In this document: in pieces, positions 1 to 11,979 of the stretch
Numbering within the stretch: position 1 is the stretch's first letter
Layout of the letters: every line of letters begins with the position of its first letter
NCBI GenBank assembly: GCA_023101885.1
Contig: JALPQD010000076.1
Span: 1,878,397-1,942,396 of the forward strand
DNA length: 64,000 nt
From: Typhlomys cinereus
Lineage: Eukaryota > Chordata > Mammalia > Rodentia > Platacanthomyidae
Direction: 5' to 3'
Notes under the pieces: model-generated
Told to the model about the DNA's origin: nothing
Database searches by the model: none
Seen by the model: only the letters and a program-made list of their open reading frames with translations
Position numbers and translations under genes: made by a program

Positions 1-126
1 AAATAAATAATTTTTCCTTTTTTTATTATTTTTTCCACTCATACAAACTTAATAGGTACCCGGTCCCCTCCCTCCCTCCACTTCTCCCCAACCTCCTTGC
101 TCCCTCCCCCCTTTTTCCCTTCCTTT
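1..126 (-). mobile_element. L1 3' end fragment (3' UTR polypurine tract plus A-rich tail)
   Basis: On the minus strand this is a G-rich polypurine stretch, then the same short 3'-terminal segment (around 38-62) found in the L1 fragment at 26598-27073, then an A-rich tail. The sequence continues outside the window. Confidence 0.55.
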
Positions 127-130
127 CAAA

Positions 131-228
131 AGGGCCGGAAAGATGGCTCAGGAGTTAAGCCTCTACCTCACAAGCAGAAGGTCCTGAGTTCAGATTCTGG
201 ATCCCACATTAAAAAAAAAAAAAAAAAA
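131..228 (+). mobile_element. Short tRNA-head SINE with poly(A) tail
   Basis: Begins agggccggaaagatggctca, has a box-B-like GTCCTGAGTTCAGATTC, then a run of 18 A. It is the head of the young SINE family without the middle and TG tract, so it resembles an ID-like monomer. Confidence 0.65.
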
Positions 229-1852
229 GAAGCAAAGCATTTTCAATTATTTGTCTTATAGTCAATCACTTTACTAAGCTTTTTTCTAATTGATATCAGA
301 TAGATAAATGACAATTTTGGCCATATATTTTTCTCACGTTTAAATATTTAATATTTTATTTCTATTTGGTATCTAATTGAACTGTCCAGAACTTCCAGGT
401 AACAATAAATAATAATAGCAATAGCAGACATCTTTGAACTTTCTTTCTGATTTTCACACAAATTTTCCTGTGGACTCAGTCAAGTCAGCTGCTGCCTACC
501 AGAGATGTCAATTCTCTTGCAAATATGTACTTTAATATTCTTAGAGGTTTATGCATTTTTTTGATCATGGTAGAATAAGAGCCCTAAGTTAATTAAAAGT
601 CATTGAGAATCAAGTAAAAATGAGTTTTATCTCTTTGAACTTACTGATTTGATTTATTATTATAGTTTAAAAGTTATTCTTTTATTCCTATTGAGTTCTA
701 CATGATCATAGTCTATTATCCTTTAAATGTACTGCTAAATGCAATTCATTAGTAATTTGCATAAGGTTTCATTCCTATGTAACGTGGTCTCCATTGTAGA
801 GATCTCACATTTTTAGGGATTTAATCACAGTGCCTGGTGCTGACTACCCATTGGCAGCAAAGCTGTAGACATGGTTGAAAAAGTCCAGTGCTTGCTTCCC
901 AGTGGGAAACCCCAGAGCAGGTAAACCAGCTGATTGTAGAGTCAGGTGACCGGAATAGGACAAGGAGGTCAGAGACGGGGTCTTTGACAAGACAAGGAGC
1001 CAAGATTCAAACCAAAGTCAACTGTGGGAGCCAGAGTCCCTTGGCTCCCACAGCTCCCAGGTTAAAGAACAAAAGGAAGGGGAGGGGGAAGGGAAGCAAA
1101 CGAGACAAGCACTGAATTACAGAGGCACAAGCAGAAAGCAGATTCCCTCCAGGGTGCCGGGGCCAAACAGGAGTATGGTGAGGACCATATTCTACGCCGC
1201 CACGAGTGCACTGTGCCACCCACGCACTGGTTCCACAGTGTTGGAGCAGCATCTTCGTCCATTCCGGCAGCTATAACAAAATGCCTCAGGTCAGATGTTG
1301 GCAACAAGAGAAATGTACCACTCAAAGGTCTAGCGTCCAGTGGATTCCATGTTTGGTGAGGACTTGCTCTTCCTCCTGCCTCACATGGTTGGAGAGAAGG
1401 GGAAAGGGCAGCTCCCCAGAGAGGTACTGATCTCATGTCTCTTTAACACTATCTCCACAGGCACATTCAGCTCCCACCTCGGAATGTGGAGGACACATTG
1501 ACATTCAGACCAGAACAGGCAGGAAACAGGGCAGCTGGCAAAGTCGATAGAGATTCTTCCGTGTTTGTCCCGAGAAATGACATGTGTTACGATTCTTTCT
1601 CCCTTCATTTCAGTTGTCTTTCCCCCTTCAAATAGTTCTTTGTTTTTCTACTTGATTAATATTTATCTAAGATAGCCCTTGAAGTAATTCTTCGTGTCTG
1701 ATTCTTTCTTTTCAATAAATGAGTAATTGTATTTTCACCCCAAAAGGCTGCTCTTTAATGTTGAGCTGTTTTTGCTTGTTTCTGAATCTTAGGCTTAGCC
1801 CGTTTGCTTGTTGCTGCTCTTATGAATAAACCGAGATTTCAGCTTATTCCAC
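229..1852. other. Intergenic, no gene recognised
   Basis: AT-rich to about 800, more mixed afterwards. The reading frames here are short, overlapping on both strands and without recognisable protein content. Confidence 0.5.
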
Positions 1853-2206
1853 TGTCATGGTTTGAGGGAAGATCGTCCCTGGCAGGGTCTGGGTTTGAAT
1901 ACTTGGCCTCCACTTGGAGGCTCTATTAGGGGAGGTAATGGGACTTTTAGGGGGCGGAGCGTTACTGGAGGAAGCAGCTCATCGCAGGGGACAGGCCTTG
2001 GGGTTTGGTAGCTTCTCCCCAATTCTTCCCTTTCTTTCACTTTCTGTGCCTCCAGAATGGCTGCTGCAAGGTGAACCAGTCTCCTGGGTCCATGGGTTCC
2101 CCGCCATGATGCGCTCTCTAGAACCAGAAGTCAAATAATAAGCCTTTTCTTCCTTCGATTGCTTGGGTCAGAATGTTTTCTCACAGCAACAGAAGAACAA
2201 CTAGAA
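1853..2206 (+). mobile_element. MaLR-like solo LTR
   Basis: Starts TGTCATGGTTTGA and ends near acagaagaacaacta, with the internal ggggcggag, ctccagaatggctgctg and aataataagccttttcttcc blocks typical of rodent MaLR LTRs (ORR1/MT-like). No internal region follows. The subfamily is not determined. Confidence 0.6.
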
Positions 2207-2850
2207 AACTCATAAATCAGAGAAGAAACCTTAGTTTCACTGTGCCCCAGGAACTTGGGTGCCAAAAGCCACATGTCAATGACCCAAAGCTGACCCCCAT
2301 CACCATCTGATAGGGACAAATGCCATTCTGTTTTGAGCTCTTATGTTTGAGAATCTTGCTGCTATGAAAGGAGAATCCTATACTACATGAAAATACCAGG
2401 CTCCTTCCCAGCTCCCTCTGTGCTGACTTGGGCCTAGAAGCCAGAGACATGAAAGACTACAGCCATACCCAGTGTGGAGGACATATGGTATCACACTCAT
2501 ACACACATACACATAGTAGAGACTACCACATAGACCACCTTTTGCTTTTACTGAACATACCTCTGGCAACTGGAGGAATAACTATCTTTGAGTGCACTCC
2601 CTTGGAGAACTGTACTGTCTTCTGTGGCCTAAATGCTTATCTTTAAATACACTCTCATTCCGGGGTGAGTTGGAAAAAGTTTATAAATATTTGAGGAGGC
2701 TACAAGCAGGCTTTTCCGGTTGAAGCAACTGCCTTTAACCACTGAAGTCTTTATGTGTTGTCTCTGTAGAAGTGAATAGAGAATCTTTTAAAAATGCCGC
2801 TTACAATAAAATTTTTATGTCATGGTCCCTTCCTCAAAGCACATTATTTT

Positions 2851-3068
2851 TTTTTATTATTTATTCAATTATGCGTGTGTGCGCATGTGTGTATGTGTGT
2901 GTGTGTCCGCGTGTGTATGTGTGTGTGTGTAGAACCATGAGCGAATTCGGGAACCACCCACCATGGACGCCTCCACCTCCTCCTTGTTTACTTTGCCCCG
3001 GGATTCACAGGCTCCGCCCTACCAGGACCAGAAATAAGGCCGCCTCGCTTCCGCCCGGCATCTATATG
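2851..3068 (-). mobile_element. Young TG-tract SINE, 5'-truncated, with perfect target-site duplication
   Basis: Minus-strand copy with an A-rich tail, TG-rich tract and GC-rich middle, but the tRNA-like head is missing. It is flanked by an identical 17-bp duplication at 2834-2850 and 3069-3085, so the truncation happened at insertion. Confidence 0.8.
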
Positions 3069-3085
3069 TCAAAGCACATTATTTT

Positions 3086-3795
3086 AAGACTTTCATCGTA
3101 GAGTAAGAGAAGTAAAACAATGCAGAAAAATAAAGCAGATGCTTAAAATGTAAGTGGTTGTATTCAATCCCCAAATAGTTTAAAATTGTGAACAAGTGTA
3201 ACAAGATACAGTCAGGTTAATTATCCAGTATGCCTTCTTGATGATCTATTCCTTTGTATTGTCCTAAAAGTAAAAGTATGTCCTTATAATATTGCATGCT
3301 ATAGATACATTGTTCTTTGGTAGAAAATTCACATAGTATGTACTCAAGAAGTGCCTGTAGAGACTTGTTTTTCCTCCGGTTACTGATTGCTAGTCATTCA
3401 TTAGTATCAAATCAAATCTGATTGGAGCTTGTAGTTACTTGTAAAATGCTTCACACAAGGGTACCAATTGGAAGCTTTAACACACATTCTGAAGACTTAA
3501 TTATTGATTTCTTGATTTCTTTAATGTGGTTCTTTGCAGAACTGAGTCATGATTTCCAAATATCTTATGAAATCAATTACTTAAAATATTTACCAAATAA
3601 AAGAACACATTATCTTGTGAATGAAAAAAAGAAGTGCCTGAATTGATTTGTATTGATTCTTAAGTTAAATTATAATAAATGATATGTGTTTTCTATGGTT
3701 AAAAAGGCATCTTTTTTGTCTATATGATCCTAATGATACCTTCAACCTTTCATTTGAGGCTCATTATTATTGATCTTTACTTTAAAAAGAGTAGG
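3086..3795. other. AT-rich intergenic sequence, nothing recognised
   Basis: No coding signature, RNA gene or repeat that I can name. Confidence 0.5.
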
Positions 3796-3899
3796 AGAGA
3801 TGGATGTGGTGGGGTAACCTGGAATCCCAGCAGGAGGATAGTGAGTTTGAGGCTATAGAGAAAAACCTTGTCTAATTAAAAAAAAAAAAAAAAAAAAAA
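3796..3899 (+). mobile_element. B1-like SINE fragment
   Basis: Contains gatgtggtgg, aatcccagcaggagg, gagtttgaggc and accttgtct followed by poly(A), a degraded B1 body. Confidence 0.55.
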
Positions 3900-4455
3900 G
3901 AGGGAGCTCTACACATGTTCTGTATGATGTTAAGCTTCTATTACAGACTAGCTGTAAATGGAATCTTCAAGATCTAATTAAAATTAGGGCACTAAATACA
4001 TTATAATTATATAATTTAACATTTTTAAAATGAAACATTTAAAAATAGAAATTAAATCTGCAAAAGTAATGAACTGCATGCCAACTGTTCCAAGCCTAAA
4101 CGAAAGAGTTTTCCCCCTACTGACCTTTCCAAAAGGCCATTGGAATCCCTGGTTCTTATCAGTTTTCAAGCCAACATTGGGCATGACTTACATTCCTATG
4201 AAAGAGTGCACACACCCAGTCTGTGTCTCAGGAGATAAGCCACTGTGTGTGACTATGAAGACACATCCCTGGGGAGGATGTTCCCACTAGTTGCAGGCCA
4301 ATCCTGGAATGGACTCTGAACTCATCCTCTGAATAGCTCTGTCCTCTCTGTTTTTTAAACATACTAGTAAAAACACTGTAAAGAACAACTGAGCACCTTA
4401 CAGATCAACCTCTGAGAACAGAAATAAGATTTTTTTATATATAAAAAGATAATTC

Positions 4456-4690
4456 AGGTGCCAGGCAAGGGGCTTAGTTGGTAATGTGCTTACCACACAA
4501 GCATGAGGATCTCAGTTCTCTTCTGGGTACGCACATAAGAAACTGGGTGTGATAACATATGCTTGCAATTCCAGCGCTGGGGAGGCAGAGACGGGAGGAT
4601 CTCTGAAGCTCACTAGCTGGTCAGCCTAGATTAAGCTCCAGACCCAGTGAAAGGCCCTGTCTCTTTAGCCTCACACATATGCACACATAT

Positions 4691-4733
<43 letters not shown>
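4456..4733 (+). mobile_element. B4-like composite SINE ending in (CA)n
   Basis: An ID-like head (ggggcttagttggtaatgtg) is followed by a B1-like body (gggtgtgataacatatgc, aattccagcgctgggg, ggccctgtctc) and then a (CA)n run at about 4694-4733. Confidence 0.6.
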
Positions 4734-4736
<3 letters not shown>

Positions 4737-6360
4737 GTTGTCATGGGCAGGCGTTCATGGAAGCTGATTGACAGATGAAAAGGGTTGCCCCTGAGCTGTG
4801 TTAAATATGGACTAGAAGGATGGGCCTTTGGGGAACACTGAAAGCCCCCACTAACTCTGAGAGAAGGTCAGGACACCAGCGCCTCTCACCCACTGGGTCC
4901 CAGAGGGTACCTGACAGCTGTGCCATCCCAACCTTGCAGATAAGGGGCACTGTTCCCCTCCATCCCCTTGCTCCTCCTGGCTTCTCGGCAAGGCCACCTC
5001 CACTCACGCACATGCAGCCTCCCTTTCCTCCGAAGCCTAAGGACCCTTGTTTGGTCACACCCCCCCTTAATGTCCACCACACAGCATGAGTTGTTACACT
5101 TGATCAACTGCAGTGCCTTCTGATTCTACCTCGTATCTCTCATCTGTCCATACCTTATGTATTCCCTTTGCTGTGTTACGTTTTGGCTGAGGCTGCTGCT
5201 GCTGCAGTGAATGGAAACGAACTTCATGTTACATGAAGACCACAACCTGCCCTTGTAACAGGTTGCTGAGCTTCAACCAATCATGAACAGCCAACCTCTC
5301 GAACCAAGATCAAATAGGACAATTTAGAGATTCACCCTCACTTCCTTTTCTGCATGTCGCTTCTTTTACCCTCCCCATGTGGTGAGTTGGAACACTTTGA
5401 ACCATTTTTTTGAGGGGAGGAGAAGGGTCTGGATTCCTATCTTACTCCAGAATCTCTGATAAAGTCAGTGAAGAGTTTCATAATCAGATTTACTGAAATT
5501 CTTTTAGCAGGCGTCTTACTGCATTCTTTTCTAGGACAATTAAGTGCCCGCCACGGGTTAGTGAAGCCACATAGGTGAAATAAAGTCAAGTCCCCTTCCT
5601 TCAGGCGCTTACAACGTGAGGAAAACATCTCTTCCCTGTCCTGTGACAAAAGGAGGAAAGGCTTATTTTGTCACCCAGTGTAGTAAATTTCAGCCAGGAC
5701 TTTCTTGTTCTGTTGCTTTAAGGTCTTTAATAAGGCAGAACGCCATGGCAGACAGAGTATGGCAGAGGAGGCTACTCATCTCCTGAAAGCCAGGAAGCAA
5801 GAGAAAGGCACACGCGGTGACTAACTGCCTCCAATAAAGTTCCCACCTGTTGGGAGGTTTCCCATCTCCTCATAGCGCTAGAGGCTGCTGGCCAATCCTG
5901 TAACACGTGAGCCTTTGGGGAACACGGAAGGTCTCCACTCTAACTCTATAATGAAGATACAAGTATATGTGAATCTCGAAAGATCATCAGTGACCATGAG
6001 TTCAGGATTCACTGGCCCAAGACAAGCTTGAAGGATGAATAGAAGTTAGCTAAAAAGAAGAGCAAAGGACACAATTTGAATAAAGGTCACACTGGAAGAA
6101 CGTCCAGGCAGGTCTCCTTAATTCCCTGTCCATGCTGCTCTGGGCAACTGGGCTATCTCTTCTCACTGCACATAGAACATGCTGGTGACCCTGTGCCTCC
6201 AGCCTGCACAGCTGCCAAAGATGAGGACTGTCGCCTTTATTGTGGGCCATTTGGTTTCAGGAAGGCAAAACTGAATAGTAAAAAGAAATAATAAAATAAA
6301 AAAGAGGCTCTCTTAGAAATGATTAACACATGAATAAACCAGTGATAAGACAATAAAATA
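4734..6360. other. Intergenic, no gene recognised
   Basis: Mixed composition. A block of about 36 bp near 4826 recurs imperfectly near 5910 (both contain cctttggggaacac), suggesting two copies of an unidentified repeat. Overlapping open frames at 4801-5107 lack conserved motifs. Confidence 0.4.
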
Positions 6361-6594
6361 GGGGCTGGCAATATGACTCAGAGATTAAACTTCTGCCTTG
6401 CAAGCAGAAGGACCTGAGTTCAGAACCTGGATATCATGTGAAAACACTACGTGGAAATGATGGTAGCCTGCACTTTTGACCTGGAAAGGCGGAGCCTGGG
6501 AAAACCCAGAGCAGCATAAATAGGAAAGTAGAACAATCCAGAATGATTCCTGAAGTCACCCTTAGACCTCCAGAGGCAAACATTGTGCCTTCTG

Positions 6595-6650
<56 letters not shown>

Positions 6651-6680
6651 CACGCACGCACGCACGCACACACACACAAA
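6361..6680 (+). mobile_element. Older-subfamily TG-tract SINE with long (CA)n
   Basis: Starts ggggctggcaatatgactca, has the box-B-like gacctgagttcagaacc, the diverged middle with ggcggagcctgggaaaacc, and a CA run at about 6597-6646 followed by cgca repeats. Confidence 0.7.
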
Positions 6681-6689
6681 ATGAGACAT

Positions 6690-8552
6690 AGTAAACAGGG
6701 GTGTTTCAGGACACTTGTAACAACTACAGCAGGATGTGGAAAGAGCTACATTGGCCTAATAATAACTGCTATCAAATAAACCTAGGTTCCCTTTTGTCCT
6801 GTGATCTGCCAGGCACAGACCTCTTTCCCAAATGTCTTGCTCCTGAACGCAGCTTCCTACATTCATTTCCACAGGGAAACGTCGCAGGCAGGTCTTGTGT
6901 GCAGCCTGTTTGTGTCCTTGTATCATATGTGGTATTTCACCCACAACTCATGAGACATTGATCCTGGCTATTTTTGTATGTTAATGCCTTAAGTAGTCAT
7001 TAAATGGGTTAGTCATTAAATATTTGTTGACAATGATATCTGACTTAGTCACTTGATTATTCATCAGTTGCTCTGCCATTTAAGGCACATGCCTCTCGGC
7101 TACATGGAGAAGCAAAGACATGTCCAAATCAAGTGCACCAGAAACTACGGAGAACCACCTAGCAGGAAGTGTTACTGGATCTGCCTGATGAAAAGGAAAT
7201 CTCATCTCTTGATAAAGCATGGGAGGCTGAAGGCAGCTTAAAAGCATGTATAGAAACCCACCGGCATGTAACCCACTGGCGTTTTCCTGGAGCCCCTGTT
7301 GGAACTTAAGGCCATAATCTGAAACCTTAGGGATTCTTGTGTGACTGGAAATGTCTCATGTACTAAACTATTTTTCTCTGGCCCATGCTGGAAATCCTGA
7401 AGGATTTGATTCTCTGGCCCTCAGGTTGGCAATCCAAGAATAACTGGAAACTAAGAAAGCTTTTCCATAATCCTACCTCTCCTTCCCACCAGTAAGAAGT
7501 TTCATGCTTGGATTTCCATATAGGTTCATAGCTTCCCGATTACACATAAAGTCTGTCAGGACTGGGCTGTGGGTTCTTACTGCTCTCGCTCTAAGAGGTG
7601 ATGTGATTTTCCACCTGTTTCTGGCAATTGTGCTCTACATTTCTGTCTTGGTGTGTTCTTTTATCTGCTTTTCATATTCTCCAGCCCCAGGATAACTTCA
7701 TGAGCTGATGTGCTGAATACAATGTATATTAATGGAATTTTAGTAAAAATAATGGAAAGCCAGAGGAGATAACCGAATAATGAGGTAGCTACAGCTAGCT
7801 GGGGCCTCCATGAATGTTTCCAGCACAGAGAGTTGCATTCTCTCTTCTCTTTTTAAACCTTACCTATTCAAATACAGTTCTGGGAGAGCAACTGCTATAA
7901 TTTTACTAGTTCAGTTCAAACTCCCAGGAACTCAAAAATGAATGCTGAATCAGAGGCTTTGGTACAAGAGACCCTGGGAAAGGATAAGTGGGGAAAGTAG
8001 GGTGGAGCAAGAAATTGGGCCAAAACATTCAGAGGGAACAAGCAAGGAAGACAGAACAGCTGCATAAGAAGGAGGAACAGGAAACATTTATTAATACTGC
8101 ACATCTTCAGAAACCAAGTGGTGAAGCGCCACTTGGCCTGACTCTGAGAGTCATGGTGCTAGGTCTCACGGGGTGCTCCGAGGCGGCTTAGGAGAACATG
8201 CTGGCCGGGTGCTGGCTCCTCAGGAAAGGGTTGTAGTGCTGCTGCTAGTACATCTGCATTCCCAGTGTTCCTGGCGTCCAGACTTGACGGTCCGCATATT
8301 AAATTCTTAACTTGCTTCCAATGCTATAAGGCATGAAAAGATTGTTTCCTTGTTCAAAGGGAGCAATTCTAGCAAATTGAAAACTTCTAGATTTGGAAAA
8401 TTAAAGACATGTTTGGTATATGTCAACATTTAATATAATTCTCTTTCGTTCCCTCTCTTTTATCCATGTGAAATTAGGGAGAAAAAAACTGAGAAATATG
8501 AACTTGTATATCATTTATCCATTCATTCAATTACCCATCCATCTATCCACTC

Positions 8553-8585
<33 letters not shown>

Positions 8586-9002
8586 CCTGCATAAACTTAC
8601 TCATCTGTTAATCTATCCATTCACCCTTCCACCTGTCCATACATCCATACATCCACCTACTGACTCCATCCACCCATCTATGAAGTCCACTGAGTAACTG
8701 CTAGGAACTAGACAGTGCACATAAGCAATTAGTGTTAAAAAATACTTCTTGTCACTTAAAAGCTTATAGTGCATGACAAAAACTATTTTTACTTTTCCAT
8801 ATTCAGTCCATAGGGCATACTCATTCAAGTTTTCAAATTTAATATTCTTTAATACATTCAATTATTTTAGTGGAAAAAGTTATACACATAAGTTGAGGCA
8901 TTTATCCACGTATATCATCTGCATCCATCACCTCTACAAACTCATCTCCCATGGTCTCACAAAGCCAATGACTTCTTGTCTCTTCTATTTATTACTGAAA
9001 CT
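6690..9002. other. Intergenic, mostly unrecognised
   Basis: No gene seen. Contains a TCTA/ATCC-type tetranucleotide tract (annotated separately) and otherwise AT-rich single-copy-looking sequence. Confidence 0.45.
8516..8683. repeat. Tetranucleotide microsatellite (ATCT)n with degenerate (ATCC)n flanks
   Basis: About eight pure ATCT units (8551-8585) sit inside a longer degenerate ATCC/ATCT array on both sides. Confidence 0.85.
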
Positions 9003-9014
9003 GAATGATGCCTC

Positions 9015-9325
9015 CTTGTGATGGTTAACACTGCCCAAGCGACAAGTCTCTTGGCATGTCTGTAAAGGAATTTTCTAGATTAGACTAATCAAGGTGGAAA
9101 GCCCATCCTAACTGCTGGATAAGATAAAGGAGAGAGAGTGAGCTGAGCAGCAGCCTTCGCCACTCTCATCCTGACTGTGGAGATGTGACCAGCTCCCTCC
9201 TGCTGCCCCAGCTGCCCCCACACCTTTCCTGCCACAACAAACTGTACCCTGGGAATTATGAGCCTTCCTTACGTTGATTTTGCCTGGTATTTTATTGCAG
9301 TAATGAGACAGGTTCTATTCTTTAA
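9015..9325 (+). mobile_element. Rodent interspersed repeat, LTR-like, copy 1
   Basis: Starts ttgtgatggttaacactg and contains ggcatgtctgtaaagg, aaggtggaaagcccatcc, gagtgagctgagcagc and aaactgtaccctgggaa. It resembles a common rodent repeat whose family name I cannot fix. The same blocks recur near 9573, 17755 and 31140. Confidence 0.5.
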
Positions 9326-9572
9326 ATGAAATAACAGCTAAGTGATATCTGAAATTTAGCAAACACCTCAAACTTTTTTCCTCATTGAGTATATCTTTTT
9401 TTGGTTCTCAATCTCTCTCTCTCTCTCTCAGGTTTGCCTAGATTTCAGAGTTGCATACTCACATTTCCTATCTTATTCTAAGGTCTTCTGGAATATGTTA
9501 TGCACACCCATGCCTTGGTCCTCCTCTATAAATGCACGGCTTCTAGATTCCGTCTCTAATTGAGTCTCTTTT

Positions 9573-9915
9573 GTGATGGTTAGTCTCAATAGCCAGCTTC
9601 ACACCTGGGAGGCAGGCCTCTGCGCACAGCTGTTGAAGATTGTCTTGGCTGCTTTAACTGAGCTGGAAAGACTGTCCTTGTACAGGAAGGACCATCCCCT
9701 AGGGGGAATCCAAGACTGTAAAAATGGTGAAGGCAGGCTAAGCACTAGTGAGTATATATGCTTTGATTCATCTCTCTGCTCTTGCGGCTTCTAATTTCTG
9801 CCCCAATGACTTCCCCACAGCGATGAACTGTAAACAGGAGCTGTTAGTGGGAATGAATCTCTTTCTTCTGAGTTGTTATAATCATGTACTTTGTTGTGGC
9901 AGTGTGTAATGAAAC
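9573..9915 (+). mobile_element. Rodent interspersed repeat, LTR-like, copy 2
   Basis: Starts tgtgatggttagtctcaat, with gggaggcaggcctctg, a diverged middle and a terminal segment with cgatgaactgtaaacagg. Same family as the copy at 9015, but more diverged. Confidence 0.4.
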
Positions 9916-10389
9916 TATAAATCTTCCTTTAACATCAATTCCATATTCCAATTTATAAAATATCTCCTCCTGGATGTATCAGATATTTTCAATATCTGAT
10001 ATTGGAACAATATATCGAAACCAAAAACATCCTTGTGCACGTGCACACACACAGACGCACCCACATACACATACACAATTTCTTCAGCAGCCCTCAGCTA
10101 CCTGGGAAGTCACTACTGATTTTATTTATGCACTGACACTGAAGCCTGACCTCTAGCATTCTTACTGAAAACCAAAGCTCCCAGTGTCCTGCCGAAACAG
10201 AGAGAAGAAACCCTCTGGCGTCGGTAGCTTTAGTCTTGGTCATATCACCAATTTTACAGATCACGTGGCTCAGGACTACATCCCATTTGCTGTGTAGTAG
10301 AGGGTACCCATATTATGTATTTGCTGCATTCAAAGCCACTTTTTTCTTTTTACCATCTTCATGTGTAGGGAGGAGAAGAATACATGCAC

Positions 10390-10853
10390 CTATGTATGTG
10401 AGTGGCTGCACATGTGTGTGTGGGAAATGCACGTGTGTATTAGTGTGGAGGTCCAAGGCTGATATGTGTTCATACAGCATTTACTCATGCATCCTTAATT
10501 GCTCTTCCACTGTACTTTTTTTTTGAGACAAGTTCTTCCAATAGGTCTAGTCTGACTAGATTCCCAAGGTTACAGGTGGGCTGCCAACACCCACCCAGCC
10601 ATTTCTATGGATTTCAACTCTAGTCCTTTGCCTTGCATAATAAACGCTTTAACTTGGGCTGGAGAGGTGGCTCAGGGGTTAAGTCTCCACCTTGTAGGCG
10701 GAAGGTCCTGAGTTCGGATCCCAGATCCCACGTATAGACGCCAGGCGGAAGCGGGGGCGGCCTGCGTTTCTGGCCCTGGTAGGGCGGAGCCTGTGAATCC
10801 CGGGGCAGAAGGAGGTGGACGCATCCATGGTGATTCTCGAATTCGTCCGTGGT

Positions 10854-10896
<43 letters not shown>

Positions 10897-11011
10897 GCGC
10901 GCGAGCGCACATACATACGCACACCTGCACAGTTGAATAAAATAATAAAAAAAAATCTAATTAAAAAAAAAAATAAGCGCTTTAACCACTGAGTCATCTC
11001 CCCAGTTCCAG
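10390..11011 (-). mobile_element. Older B3/B4-like SINE split by a young SINE
   Basis: The left part (10390-10653) and right part (10974-11011, ending actgagtcatctccccag) are two halves of one minus-strand SINE. The tRNA-like head is at the right. A young SINE is inserted at 10654-10973. Confidence 0.5.
10654..10973 (+). mobile_element. Young TG-tract SINE, full length
   Basis: Starts ttgggctggagaggtggctc, with box A (ggctcaggggtt), box B (ggtcctgagttcggatccc), a GC-rich middle, a (CA)n run and an A-rich tail with AATAAA. Flanked by a 13-bp duplication with one mismatch (10641-10653 and 10974-10986). Confidence 0.85.
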
Positions 11012-11579
11012 AGATAACCATTGAAACCACAGGCCCTTCGCTTGGGCTGCTCAAGTGTCTGTCGGACGACCTTTCGACCTCAGAGGCCCAGAATCTTCAG
11101 AGCACAATGACCCATTATCTGAACATGACTCATTCTGGTGCACTGACCCCTGCGCTCCTGGCTTCTCTTGTCCCCATGTTTCAGACTACTCTGCTTTTTT
11201 GTTCCCCACAACTCTTGCCTTGTCCTCAGGAAGGTTTGAGACTTGGGGTCCACTTCCACGTTTGTCCACTTAGGGAATAGATTCTTCTGTAAAACTTGTA
11301 GCTCTCAGGCAACACTGGCTTCATTTGATAACATCTCCATATTCAATGTATTATCGACCCTTACTGCTCTCAAGTCACACTTCCATTATGATCACATTTC
11401 AAATTGCTTGCAGTCCCTCCTCTCCAAAGACAAGTCACCCAGTACCTTTGTTCCATCATCCTATATTCTAACTGGATAACCATCCTCTTTTTCTTTATCT
11501 AGTCAGAGCCCATGTGTTCATACAGCATTTACTCATGCATGCAAACAGGTTAAAAGAAGGCATTTAGCACACCTATAGT

Positions 11580-11975
11580 ATCTGTGTGACTGTGTGTGTG
11601 TGTTTCTGTGACTGTGTAGCTTATGCAAATGTGTGGTTAGGTGTGCTAGTCCACAGGTATGTGTGTGGAAATCAAAGGTTGACATTGAAATGTCTTCTTC
11701 AACTGTTCTTCACATTATTTTATGCAGGGAATCTTTTCCTAAACTTGGAATTCAATGTTGCAGATGAGCCTCTGAGGTTTTCCTATTTCTAGCACTACAG
11801 GAGTTACAGACACACATCAGCATATGTGGTCTTTATATGCGTGCTGGGATCCAAATGCAGGTCTGACACACATCAGCATATGTGGTCTTTATGTGCGTGC
11901 TGGGATCCAAATGCAGGTCTTTGTGCACAGCAAGCAAGCACTTTGCCCAATGGGCCATCTCTTTGGTCATGGATG
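11580..11975 (-). mobile_element. B3/B4-like SINE with an internal 56-bp tandem duplication
   Basis: Minus-strand tRNA-derived SINE: TG-rich 3' end at the left, head (ccaatgggccatctctttgg) at the right. Bases 11809-11864 are repeated directly at 11865-11920 with one mismatch. Confidence 0.5.
11809..11920. repeat. 56-bp direct tandem duplication, two copies
   Basis: Two adjacent 56-bp units differ at one base. This indicates a recent local duplication inside an old SINE. Confidence 0.9.
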
Positions 11976-11979
11976 AGGA

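Noticed and set aside
131..200. tRNA gene
   Set aside because: A/B-box-like sequence is present, but the stem pairing is lost and the same head recurs in many SINE copies with A-tails.
10620..11054. 144-codon open frame on the minus strand
   Set aside because: It is the reverse of the SINE at 10654-10973, with a Cys-Val run from the CA repeat.
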